Positions 25,291-35,907 of a DNA stretch of 64,000 nucleotides are shown piece by piece (within the stretch, counting starts at the first letter, position 1; every line of letters starts with the position of its first letter). Origin of the DNA: Astrocystis sublimbata (Eukaryota > Ascomycota > Sordariomycetes > Xylariales > Xylariaceae); contig JAJNNY010000078.1 in NCBI GenBank assembly GCA_022453515.1, positions 62,001-126,000 of the forward strand, given 5' to 3'. The position numbers and the translations under genes were made by a program. The notes beneath the pieces are model-generated. The model had not been told where the DNA came from, did not search any database, and saw only the letters and a program-made list of their open reading frames with translations.

Positions 25291-26973
25291 TTCGACGAAG
25301 CGTTGCTTACGGCATGAGGGGCATTACATACACACACATTACACCTAATGTCTAAACCATATTTCACACACACACAGTTCTATATAATCGGCGGTCATCT
25401 CTGACTTGATTTGATTACGACGGCTTGCATAGACCAGGCAGGATACGAACGACGATTTAATTTCGAGGGTTTTCTCTCGATTTCCGCGTACCATGATGTC
25501 TGTCTACATAGGCGAATAGGCGTTTCGGGCACGCGAGCATAGGGAGGAGAGATCACTGGCAACTTCCGTCTAATCGGCGGGGTTGAAGGGTTTGCAGGCA
25601 TTCAATTCGGCGTTTTTGTTTTCGTTGTTTGCTGGTTTGATTTAGGTTTTGTTTGCAGTCTGCGACTCTTTTTCACCTTGATACTATCAGGTTACTTGTG
25701 ATGAGGAAGGGGAGAGAAAGAGAGAGAAGGGCGGGGAGGGATCACGTTAGTCACACGAGAAATGGATGGTGGTGATGGTGATGAATGAACTCGCCAATCA
25801 CATTGTACTAATTATCTATCGATGGTGTTGATGATCCCGCTCCTATATGCTCTATACTCTACTGTATTATTTTTATAGCTTTGAGACTTCGCAACTGGCT
25901 ACTAGCCTGTTGTAAGCTAGTCAAGCAATACATTAATTATGTACGTGCTATGATCGGTTGCTGTGAAAATAGATGGTGATCGCTTGCAACCCTCAGTCTG
26001 GTAGATGGATGGTTGAATTGTCCCTTTCTTCCTGTTCGTCCTGGCGTAGAGCGAGCATAGAGCAAGGGCAGAGGTGCCACCGATTGATTTCGTTTTTCTC
26101 CTTCTCCTTCACGTCTCTCTCTCCAACGATGCGACGCGCTGCATCCTCGTCGTCTGTTGCCATCGCCTCCCTCCCTCTCTCCCTTCATCCATGCGTGTGC
26201 GTGTTGCCAACCCGTTTCCTCTGCAACGCCCCCCTCCAGTACGTACTCAGAGTAAACGTAAATATTTTATATTTTTCTCCGTATCTGTTGTATAAAATAT
26301 GGGTAGGTAGGCAGGCCGTGTTTGCCGACGTGATAATTAGTGACAATGCCGTTTTTACTCCGCGGCAGTTGTCTCTAGTAATGAGTGCTCTTTTGCTAGG
26401 TAAGGTAGGGAGGGCTTTCCTGCTACATAACCTACCTACTTACCTATATAATTGATTAATACCCACTGCATGCAAAAGTAGCGAAAGACCTCAAACTTGG
26501 TGAGTGAGTAGACTTCATCGGCACTGTTGCTTGGGTTAGGTACGTACCCGCCGCTGGGCAGGACTACTTATTCAACTCTCGATTCTAGATTGCTACGAGT
26601 AATCCAGCGTAGGTAATAATTATAATAAGTGAGTGGGCGAGAAAAGAATGGTTACTAGGTAGCAACAAGAGACACTTCGTTTAGATATGCTGTCTGATAA
26701 CCTACTGTAGGAGATTCTTCATAGGGAGATGTAATAATATGTCACGCATATTGATATCTGAGCTGTGATCCCATGCTATCAGTAGTATTTTGCAACTACG
26801 GGGAATGAATGATAGACACAGCACAGCCAGTCGTCAGGTTCAAGGACAACGCTGTGAGGGGCCTGCATGTATGTATGCCGGTAACTGTACGCTTAATCCT
26901 ACCTTCAACAAATATCCATTGACAAGCAGGGATGTCAGTCAACTACCTACTTAGTAGGTAGTCATGTGTGACG

Positions 26974-26998
26974 CAACACAACACAACACAACACAACA
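26974..26998. repeat. CAACA pentanucleotide microsatellite
   Basis: Five perfect tandem CAACA units in the spacer downstream of KOG1. Confidence 0.85.
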
Positions 26999-27723
26999 CC
27001 TAACATGATCTCTGTACGAAGGCGTAAAACAAATATCGATACCTTACCCGATACTTCCCTACTCACCTAATTCTGCTGTTATTCCATTCATGGCAAGTCC
27101 CATAAGGGAGGAAGTTAGAGCTAAGTAGAATAACTAGGACGAAAAGCAAAACGAAGAAGCAAGCATAAAAGCAAGCCAGCACACCTTTCGATCGCAATAA
27201 GACTTTCCGTACCTGATCCAATTGTCAGATAGATGAATAGCTGAGTAAGTAGAAGTGTAACAGGAAGAGGAGAGAGAAAAGGAAGCGGAGGGCAAGAAAT
27301 GAACGCATTGCGTTTACAAAACCCTTCCATCCATCCATATGAGGCTTTTTCTCGCGGGCGTAGGCATCGCCGACACCAGCGAAGGCGAAAAAAAACCGTA
27401 AGTGGAAAGAAAATGAAGCGAAATTTCGAAACTCTCTCATATAGGAACCGGAATCTATAACAGTCTTATATATCGACTCGACTAGGCTCGGCTCATCCAG
27501 GCTTCGTCCCAACTCCCTAGTATACGCAAACATACATACATACAATACTTACATACATACTTACATATCATCAATCATCATAATCATGCCAGAACAACAA
27601 AGAAAAAGCCCACCGTAAATCCAAAACGCCACGCCCAACGTAGCCGGCTCGGCAAGGTAATGCGTTGCGCTGCATCCAGCATTCTCGGCGCCGCGCCGCA
27701 CCGGTGGCCAGCTCGCTAGATTA

Positions 27724-27749
27724 TACATACATACATACATACATATGCC

Positions 27750-27800
<51 letters not shown>
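27724..27800. repeat. Compound CATA and GCAA microsatellite
   Basis: About five CATA units (27724-27745) are followed within a few bases by 12.5 perfect GCAA units (27751-27800). This is the longest tetranucleotide run in the window and is likely polymorphic between strains. Confidence 0.9.
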
Positions 27801-28024
27801 CACAAAGCGGGTCCCGGAGAGCCGGGATGGATTTTTTGATATATGTCAAGGATATATATAGCACAGTGGTACGTAGATCTATATGTCAAGTTGTGATATA
27901 CCTACCTACCTACCTAGCTCGCAAGCTTGTAGTAGTAAATTGTCCAGAACATTGATGGATCGATCCACTTTACCTGAACTGGGTAAGGGGTTCGGTTCGG
28001 TTCGGTTCGTTCGTTCGCATAGGT

Positions 28025-28040
28025 AGGTACCTAGGTACCT
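28025..28040. repeat. Perfect 16-base palindrome
   Basis: AGGTACCTAGGTACCT equals its own reverse complement. Related shorter palindromes occur at 32262-32273 and 53113-53124, all in spacers. Confidence 0.7.
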
Positions 28041-28839
28041 TTTTTATGTATGTGTGTTTTTCCGAAACGCAGAGATGAGACCGCAAAGCCCGCTATCCGT
28101 GTCCCGCACCACTTTACATAACCAGGCACCCAGGCCACCCACCCAGGAAAAGCTCGGTGCACTATGCCTGACAGACACCTGTAGTGCGAGCGAAGAAGTT
28201 GACTAACAAGGTAGGGGGAGGAGATTGCGAAAGAAAGGGTCTGGGCCATGGGCGAAGACAGTTCGGTTCGGTTCTTCCCCCCATGGTTTCAATTTCCACC
28301 TTCAGCTAGGTAGCTCGTTAGCAAGTCAAGATCGGATGTACAATTGCACGGTCTAGATTCTGTTACTTTTTTTTGTGCTGGAAATGTGCCTGTTCATTCG
28401 TAGCCAATCTACCTGCTAAGTCTGACAAACTCATCCCCAAACGAAACGTTTGATGATGATGAAAAAAGATGATGAAAAAACACTAAAAGTTGGAAAAAAG
28501 TACATAGTAGCCTTCTAAAAAACCAAAGAGTATATGTGCAGCACAAGCGGCGGCAGGTATCCAGTGCCGAAAGCCCCCCGTGTTGATTAAAGTAGGAATA
28601 AAGTTGTTTTCCACCATTTCCCCCCTTCCCCTCATGACCTCATGACGAAACAGACAGAAGACCTTGCAGCGTTGTAGTAAACGTTTTGGGTGTGATCTTC
28701 TTTCTTTGGTAACATACAAACAAATTGCTCCCCAAGCTCCAACCACCAAGTCTAAAGTATGACGTCCATAAGAAAGCTCAATCTTGGGTTCTAAGTGCGA
28801 TAGGGTCGCCCCTTTCTACACAGGTCGCCCCGGTTTCGT

Positions 28840-30458
28840 CTAGCCTGAAAGACACGTTTGCTGCTGGGCCGAGCAGTCGCTCACTGAGAAGCCACCACCG
28901 CTGTTAGCGGCGTTTGCACACAGGTTGTTCTGTATGCCACAGCTGCGTTGAAGTGCATCAGACCGGCTTGTGAATGTGTTTCCGTTGACCGCGAAAGGCC
29001 TTGAGGAGTCACCCGAGCTGGTGATCGCGGGGGCGGAGATGCCGCCTAGTGCGCTATTCTGCGAGCCGTTAGCTTGATTATTGCCGTTGTTGCCATTGTT
29101 GTCATTACTCTGTCCGTTGCCTCCGTTGAAGCCACCGTTGTTGCCACCGTTGTTGAAGCCTCCGTTGTTGCCGCCATTGTTGTTGTTGCCACCATTGTTC
29201 TGGCCGTTGTCGCCGTTGTTGCCGCCGTTGTTGTTGTTGCCACCATTGTTTTGGCCAACTAGATTCAGCAGTTAGTGACCATCCGAGTAGACCATGGAAA
29301 AGGAAGAAAAAAGTAGGACTGAATAGTCAGCGTAGCAAATATCGAGCACATACCTGTAAAGCGGATACAGTCGTCCTGGGCACCACGCTGGGCAACGGGC
29401 ATCAGCACAGGCTGGTGGTTAGCAGCCGAGGACATGCTGCAGAGACGGTAGTTGCCCTGGGGAAGACCGCCCGAGACGTCAGCAGACAGAAGGCCTTGTC
29501 CGTTTCCAGCATCGTTGATACCCTTGAAGAAGACAAATTGAGTGGCGTCGAGGGGCTGGGTAGGGTTCAAATCGCCGCCGAGATCCTGGATGGTGACGTG
29601 GGTGTGGCCGATGATGTTACCAGAGCCATCCAAGTCCTGAGGGGCCGTGTAGTAGGTTCTGTCGGCGTTGGTGAAGGTACCGGGGGCGAAGTTGGAAACT
29701 TGAATCTGGACCTGGAAATCGGTATTGGCCTGAACGTCGTCGCCGTTCTGGGGCTGAGTGAAAACACTGGAAACCATGTTGGACTTGGCGGGAATCTGAC
29801 CCATGGGGATACCGTTGCAAGAGCCGCCAGTGTTTTGGAAACCGTTGGTTAGGGTCTTGCCGGAGCAGAAGTTGATGAAGTTAGCATCGTCCCTGTTCCT
29901 GTTAGTTCGCGTTCCTCTGCTGCGATTTCTCATCGCTTACGTCTTGGAGGCCGCCTCGTTCTTGGAGGTGTCCGGGCTACCGTCCGAAGCGGATCCGGTC
30001 TGAACAGCATCGGCGTTGAGGGTAGCTGAGCCGCCGTCTGTAGTTGAAGTGAACGTTAGCAAATCCGCAATCTCCCCATCCGGGCACACTGGCTGATGTG
30101 TGTATCAGCTTACTGTTACCGCCGTTGTTGTCGCCGCCGTTGTTCTGACCGTTATCACCGCCGTTGTTCTGGCCGTTGTCGCCGCCGTTGTTTCCACCGT
30201 TGTTGTTACCGCCGTTGTTGTTGCCACCGTTGTTGTTGTTGCCACCGTTGAAGTTGCCACCACCGTTGAAACCACCACCTATACGACTGCGTCAGTTTCT
30301 TGCCTGGGATGCTTCCTATTCGATAGCTACTAACCGAAGCGGTTCTGTCGGTTCTCGATGGTTCGTGTTGCCCGGCGGGTCAACAGGGAATCGAATGGGG
30401 AGGCTTCCACCATAGCCGTAAGGCTGAGAAGCCCGACGAGGATGTTCTTGGTCTGCAT
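28840..30458 (-). CDS. Secreted Asn/Gly-repeat protein with a conserved fungal extracellular domain
   Basis: Five exons on the minus strand, 30458-30335, 30278-30114, 30037-29941, 29892-29354 and 29258-28840, encode 447 residues. A signal peptide opens the protein (MQTKNILVGLLSLTAMVEA). Exon 2 encodes a block built from NGG, NNGG and DNGQNNGG units. Exons 3 and 4 hold the conserved domain, from NADAVQTGSASDGS through FINFCSGKTLTNG and IIGHTHVTIQDLGGDLNP to NHQPVLMPVAQRGAQDDC. Exon 5 starts with a second, longer Asn/Gly block and ends in a cysteine-containing tail (NTFTSRSDALQRSC, then VSDCSAQQQTCLSG). I recognise this domain from many uncharacterised secreted proteins of filamentous fungi. 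No catalytic motif is evident, and no C-terminal hydrophobic GPI signal is present. A structural or cell-wall-associated role is only a guess. Introns are 48-103 bases. Confidence 0.88.
29046..29258 (-). repeat. Coding minisatellite for Asn/Gly units, C-terminal block
   Basis: Degenerate tandem units of AACAACGGCGGC type inside exon 5 of the secreted Asn/Gly-repeat gene. Unit order varies, with Phe, Asp, Gln and Ser substitutions, which suggests slippage followed by drift. Confidence 0.8.
30114..30278 (-). repeat. Coding minisatellite for Asn/Gly units, N-terminal block
   Basis: This exon is made almost wholly of NGG, NNGG and DNGQNNGG-type units. Its length is 165 bases (55 codons), so gain or loss of units would keep the frame. 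Confidence 0.8.
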
Positions 30459-33400
30459 TATTGCGGTTTGGGCGTGACGACGCTACTGCTCTGATTTAGA
30501 GGCGAATTGAAGTTTGTACTTGATAGCGAAATGGTTCCAGACCGGTTCCGATTAGTGGGAATAAAGAGTGTCACAGACAGTATAATAGAAGTAGACTTGA
30601 GCAGACTTGCTGTAGAAGGGAACGAATGTACAAGACACACTACCAGCGCATTCTTCGGAAGAAATAAAAAGGATGGAAATCGAAGTGAGGAAACAACTTG
30701 TAGAAGAGGACTGGTTTGGATTAAAATGTTTTCGAGTCGGACGGCCAAGACTTTTATCCTCGAAGGCCCCGTCGAGGCATGACCACGGTGCCCCCGGCCT
30801 CTCGGACGGCTCATGCTTGAGACCAGGGACGAGCGCAGCAGGGCCGCAGGTCAGGGAGTCAGGGACACGAAAGGAGCCGTATCCACACATCCAAAACGAA
30901 GTGACAAGCTGCAAATGACAGGATCTGCCAAGACGTCGTGATCCTGGGGGGGGGGGGGGGGGGGGGGGGTTATAGGAGCGTTATAGGCGCAGGGGGTGAA
31001 GGCGGGAGGACGTTCTTTCGACGCCCAAGCTGCATCAGATTGCACAGGGGTGGGGCGAGCTTAATTGAATCTCGTCTCTGCCACGGTATCATCGTGCCTC
31101 TGTATGGGCAATCATCGCGCAGTTGGTGTGAAGCCACGAGCCAATGGAAGGCGCTGGAGAGCCTGGGCGGCTACACTGGCTCGACTGGTTCACACGAAGC
31201 TGAGATGAAAGATATCAGATGGCATGTCCCATCACGAGCGACACCGCCAGCCGGAGTCGCGGTGCTGTACTACACAGCAGGCCAGGAATCGAGTAGCGAT
31301 CGGCTGCAGAACGGTGATGAATTCGGACAAACCGATCCCACTATTCAATATTGCATGGCCACTTGGCGATGGCTGTCTGCTACAGGGCCGGTAACAACTA
31401 CGAGGCATGCGAGGGCCGCAGGGTATGAGGTGGTAGCCTTGCGCGCGTGGGAATAAGAAGCTCCAGTGGGACTGGGGTAGATCATTCCGATAAACGGTAA
31501 TAGCAAGATCGCGATATTGCTTCTATTGATACGGATGATCTCAAGGGGAAACGTGGACGTCAGCAGCCGTGCATTTGGCTTCTGCAATTTGATATTGGAA
31601 CCATGGCGGCCGCCAGGCCCGTGTTGCTTGTCGAGCCTGTCGAGCCTGTGTTGCGCTTTGCGCAGTACCTAGTATACGCAGGTACGGTAGTATACGCAGG
31701 GTCAAGCGAAGCATCCTGGCATCGTGGGGACCGTGGTCAAGCGAGCTCAAATTGGATCTAGGAAGAAAGGAGTGCTCGGAGTGTGTACTCGTCGAACAGG
31801 AGCGCAGCAGAAGCAGTAAGAGATGGCCCCTGCGGCGGACGGCGGGCTCTGGTGGAGACTAGCTTATCGATTGCCGAGATCCGGCATCTGCGAGATTCCG
31901 TGAGTTGTACATGCAGAGCGCACTCAACTTGGTTGTGTTTCGGAGTATATTGCGAAGTATCAAGAGCTGTCTGTATCTGGCAGTCGGGTTCTGATCTGGG
32001 GCAAGTTGGGATGCTGGGGTTGGGCCAGCCAGCAGAAAGGAGTTGGAGCTAGTGATTGGGACAGTCCCACGTCCGCTGTCTTGAGGCTCAGGACGTCGCA
32101 GATCAGTCTGGGCAACCCCACAATCCACCGCCCGAGCCAACCAGAGCCCGCTGCAGCCCCGGCTCGCCAGCCGCTACAGCGTCTCATACAGGGGGCTCCG
32201 ACGCAGAACGCCCTGAACACCCTTGACCAACCCTCGCTGCTTCTGCAGGTACAGCGCCTGCCTAGGTACCTAGCCGACCGACCCGACCAGGAACATGACC
32301 TCACAGCTCACAGCTCACAGCACTCAACCCCAGCACTCACTTACCCACTGCACCCGAGGTACGGCTATGTGGTGATTGATGATGGCTTAATCACAATTGC
32401 TCCTTTCGTCTACCTACCTGCATCCTGCTATGTACTGCACCATACGTGTTTGTTTCTATTGCCCAGGAACAATCCCCCGTCCCCCCAGGGTCACTCGGGT
32501 CAGCACCGCACTCGACAGGCGAGACAGGGTCACAGACTCACTTCCCAGCGCTGGCAACTCGAAATAAGATCTGTCGCTTGGTGTTCTGTCGATTATCGCT
32601 GTCGTCGATCTCTGGGACGCTCAAGAGCCGGTCAGAAACTTGTTTGCTCCCCCTGGTCTGCCCTGGCGCACTGCGAATGCCATCCAGAATTGCGAAACTG
32701 GGCTTGCCTGCGTCGCCTGCCACCTGCACAGAACGCCTTCGTCCTCGCTGACGTTGCCGAACATGCGCCAATCAGGCGCCCGCTGCACTGTTGCAAGATA
32801 TGGCTCATCGATGGGCTGCCCAGACAGGATCGACGTTTCCCTCGCCCTCCCGGTCGCGTCGTCCAAACTGTCTACTACCGAGGCCCATGCAGCTTGAGAT
32901 TGCGGACATCTCTCCGCTCGTCATATACTAGGCCTGGCGGTCAAACCGGAAGCACTGACTCCAAGCAAAGCGTTCTTGAATGATGATGTGATGAGAAACA
33001 CGAATCGTTGTATATCCTGCTTCCTCCCATCGTGGACCTGCGCCTAATCGTGCAGAGTTGTCATAATCACATTGTTGCTCTCTCTCGTATATTCACTTGT
33101 GGGTTGGGTCCTCTTTGTCTAATCTTGAGCTGAACAGGTCCCATTCCTGACTGCAAAAAACAAACATGAGATGAAGCAAGCATAGATGCCTAACCTACAA
33201 TGTCTCTTGTTCCGCCGCCCCGCTCCTCATCCAGGCGTACGGGACGGGACGGTCTAGCTGCGTTGTTCTCATTCTGGACAACTCTCGCTCCACGTCAGCC
33301 TGCGTGCGTTACCGCATAGGGCGTCAGCGGATATCACGATGAAACCCAAGGGGCGCCATATGTAAAAGACAAATCTAGCCCGCGCTATCTCCGGGGTGCT

Positions 33401-34727
33401 CCCGGCGAGCCTTTATTTACTGTACGGATATAACTCACAACTCACAGCCTCGAGTTCCTTCGTCGTGAAGCTCGCTAAAGTCATCACCCTTGATCCTCGG
33501 CTGGCCCGCCCGAGCCAGCGTAACAAGCAAACAACCCCACGATCGTGGAACTATTGCGCTTTGCAATACATAACTATATTCATATACTCATCGAAAAGAT
33601 GATTGAGACGGGGCTGGTACCCCTGTCCAACTCAAATTCGGTACACATTTATCAAAAATGCTGGAAAGACGTTCTGTGATTGATACGAACTCACAATGGT
33701 GAGATGAGATGCCTCTTCGGGAGCAACATATGTACATTGTGTTGCGAGGCATGTATCACACGGTATCAGCCTGCGTTGTTAATTGCAGTGATTGCAACTT
33801 CATTAATTTCCAAATCCAGCAAAACAGTATGCGAGTTTCACAATCGGCAACTAATTGTAGGTATAAATAGGTTGCGTAAGGGTGCAGCGAAGATGGGATG
33901 AAACTGTAACCCCTCGCACATGAACCTGGTCAAAACCAGCTGCGGAGAGCTATTGTAGCATCGGCGCTCTCGAACAATTCGCTGGCCGTGGCAGCGTGGC
34001 AGCGTTGCCCAATGTCATTGGTATCCATTTCTCGCCAATCTTTTTTTTTGAGGATCCCCATCTGGACGGGATTTGCATCGAAGCTATTCAGTGACATATT
34101 GTTTGGTGCCGGTTCGGACATACCCACACCCCTGGGTGGATCTGGATCACGAACATTCAGACGACGGGGCACACACAACCAATACCAAGCGGCAGCTATC
34201 ATCCATAATAGCAACAATCCAGAGCTTCTGTTTCGGCACCAGCCGCCTTTATGGAGATGAATGTATGTTCCCACTGCCTCGTATCAATACCTTGTCTATC
34301 TCGTCAAGAACCCCATTTTGCTACACATAGGAGCGCCTTCTGCGTCGCTGGTATAATTGGAAGCTATATCTGGTCGTGAATCCTCCCAGCTACACAGTTT
34401 CGCGCGAGCCTTGCATGCAGGAATTCCTCCTACATTGTATGTAGCAGTGTCTTCGAGAGATCTGGTGTATCATTGAGATCGGAGGATTCTGTAACCCAAG
34501 CCCCCCAGCCGCCAATCCTTCTAGAACTCCCGCCTTCCCGCCCTATCTAGGGCTCGCCAGCGACGAGCCTAGAGTCTAGATTGAGGGTCTTTCTCAAAAC
34601 TTCCGATGCCAACTTGGCACAAAACCGATCCATCGCCGGCTTCCCGGTAGGAACCGACCATATTCAATTGGTGCGGGGCTGCATGCCAACGAGGGACATT
34701 TCAGACTTCGTGGAAACCAGGCTTCTG
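30459..34727. other. 4.3 kb spacer between two secreted-protein genes
   Basis: The first part is promoter of the Asn/Gly-repeat gene. A poly-G tract of 24 bases lies at 30946-30969. The longest open frame, 32006-32983 on the plus strand (325 codons), is Arg/Pro/Gln/Ser-rich and overlaps several other open frames in a GC-rich stretch; it shows no family or codon signal and I do not call it a gene. Small direct repeats occur near 31635-31700 and 32305-32325. The last 500 bases before 34728 are probably 3' flank of the nuclease gene. Confidence 0.5.
30946..30969. repeat. Poly-G tract, 24 bases
   Basis: An uninterrupted run of 24 G on the plus strand, about 490 bases upstream of the Asn/Gly-repeat gene start. 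Such a run could form a G-quadruplex. Its exact length is likely unreliable in sequencing. Confidence 0.85.
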
Positions 34728-35907
34728 TTACAACTCGCCCAAATCCTTCTCCTCACTCCCCGACATTCGCTCAGCGATGAGATCCAGCCACGCCGCCAGA
34801 CGATAGCCTGCCTTCGCGACCTGGAGCTCGATGACAGGCGCCACTTTCTCGTAATACTCGCCCGCCAGCTCTTGGCCTGCGATGGCTTTGGGCCCTTCTG
34901 GGAACACTGATTTCAAACATCATCAGCTCCTGAAAACTCTCTTACACAAAAAGCTGGAACAAAGGGACAACTTGACTACTCACCGTGGGAACAGACATAT
35001 GCGTTGGATTCATTCGCCCAGGCCATGGACGTCGTGATAGGATCGTCGAGGAGCAGTCCGTTTATCCACGACGCTTTCACCGCCTCGTATTTCCCGGAGT
35101 TGATCTCGTCAGTGAGATCCGTGGCCCATCGGAAGGCGTTGTCGTACGCCTTTCTGCGATTCCCTCCGAGCAATTTTTCCGCGATGCTCGAGTCCCATAC
35201 ATGATGGACTACATTGTTAAGTTGTTAGACTTTTACACCATCTTTGACCTTTCGAGAATCACATCACCGAGAGAGGGAGAGCCTTACGATTAAAGTCATG
35301 TCCCTCCCAAGTCACATGGATCCCATTGCCGCCCTGCGCGATGTTCTCGACATGCAGCGGCTGGTGAATATCGCCGACGAAATGAATCACGAACTTGGCC
35401 GCCTGGTTGCGGCGCCAGGGGAACAGCTCGGCGTCCAGCAGCTGCTGCGTGTAGTTCTGCAGCGAGCTGACGACGCAGCCGTCCTCCTTGCAATCGCGCT
35501 GGAAATCGACGCCGCAGTACGCCGGCGGGTCGTCTTTCGCGTCGATGAAGTGGAAGTTCTTAGTGAAGCGGCCCCATTTGGTGTAGCGGATGCTGTCGGC
35601 CCACGTCGCCACGCCCGCCAGGTAGTGCGCTGTGTCGTTGCGCAGCAGGTCCTGGAAGTAGGTTGTTGTGTCCTCCCGCACGAAGTTGCTCGCGATGTAG
35701 GCGATGGTTATGTGGCCCAGACCTGCGCTCACACACACGGCTGTTAGTGAAATCTTGCCCGCTGGAAGAATTCGTATGATTACGGTTGCTGTAAGTAGGA
35801 GTTGTGCTGATGTAAATGTATGGTATGTGCATTTACTCACTCCCCCACGCGACGGCTCCCGGTAAGACGGAAGCGCCCAGCAACAGGGCTCTGGGATCAA
35901 GACGCAT
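34728..35907 (-). CDS. Secreted S1/P1-type zinc-dependent nuclease
   Basis: Extracellular single-strand nuclease and 3'-nucleotidase family with three zinc ions. Exons on the minus strand, 35907-35841, 35722-35288, 35208-34984 and 34906-34728, encode 301 residues, the usual length. The signal peptide (MRLDPRALLLGASVLPGAVA) is followed by WGSLGH: after cleavage the Trp becomes residue 1, whose backbone binds zinc in P1. Other ligand motifs are present in order: TWADSIRYTK, HFIDA, FVIHFVGDIHQPLHVE and the NLHHVWDSSI that forms across the exon 2/3 junction. Cysteines in CGVDFQRDCKEDGC are expected to form disulphides. All three introns are phase 1. It probably serves nucleic-acid scavenging or phosphate supply; expression control is not visible. 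A TATA-like ATATATTTATG lies near 36015-36025. Confidence 0.95.

Larger units (their letters stand above)
25291..28839. other. 3.5 kb spacer rich in simple repeats
   Basis: No recognisable gene lies between the end of KOG1 and the end of the Asn/Gly-rich gene; both transcripts end toward this spacer. Frames such as 25973-26455 are low-complexity Ser/Leu runs without homology. The stretch holds a CAACA run (26974-26998), CATA and GCAA runs (27724-27800), a GGTTC run near 27990-28010 and a perfect 16-base palindrome (28025-28040). Parts should be 3' untranslated sequence of the two flanking genes. Confidence 0.55.

Noticed and set aside
30938..31456. 172-codon frame starting inside the poly-G tract
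   Set aside because: Its glycine run is just the homopolymer, and the rest has no homology or bias.
32006..32983. 325-codon plus-strand open frame
   Set aside because: Arg/Pro/Gln/Ser-rich, overlapped by open frames in other phases and on the other strand, no domain, no signal peptide and no codon bias. A GC-rich, stop-poor stretch explains it.
33930..34274. Minus-strand frame with a hydrophobic LLLLWMIAAAWYWLCV stretch
   Set aside because: No GC3 bias as in the real genes, no homologue recognised, no supporting splice sites.
35244..35747. 167-codon plus-strand frame
   Set aside because: Antisense shadow of the S1/P1 nuclease gene.
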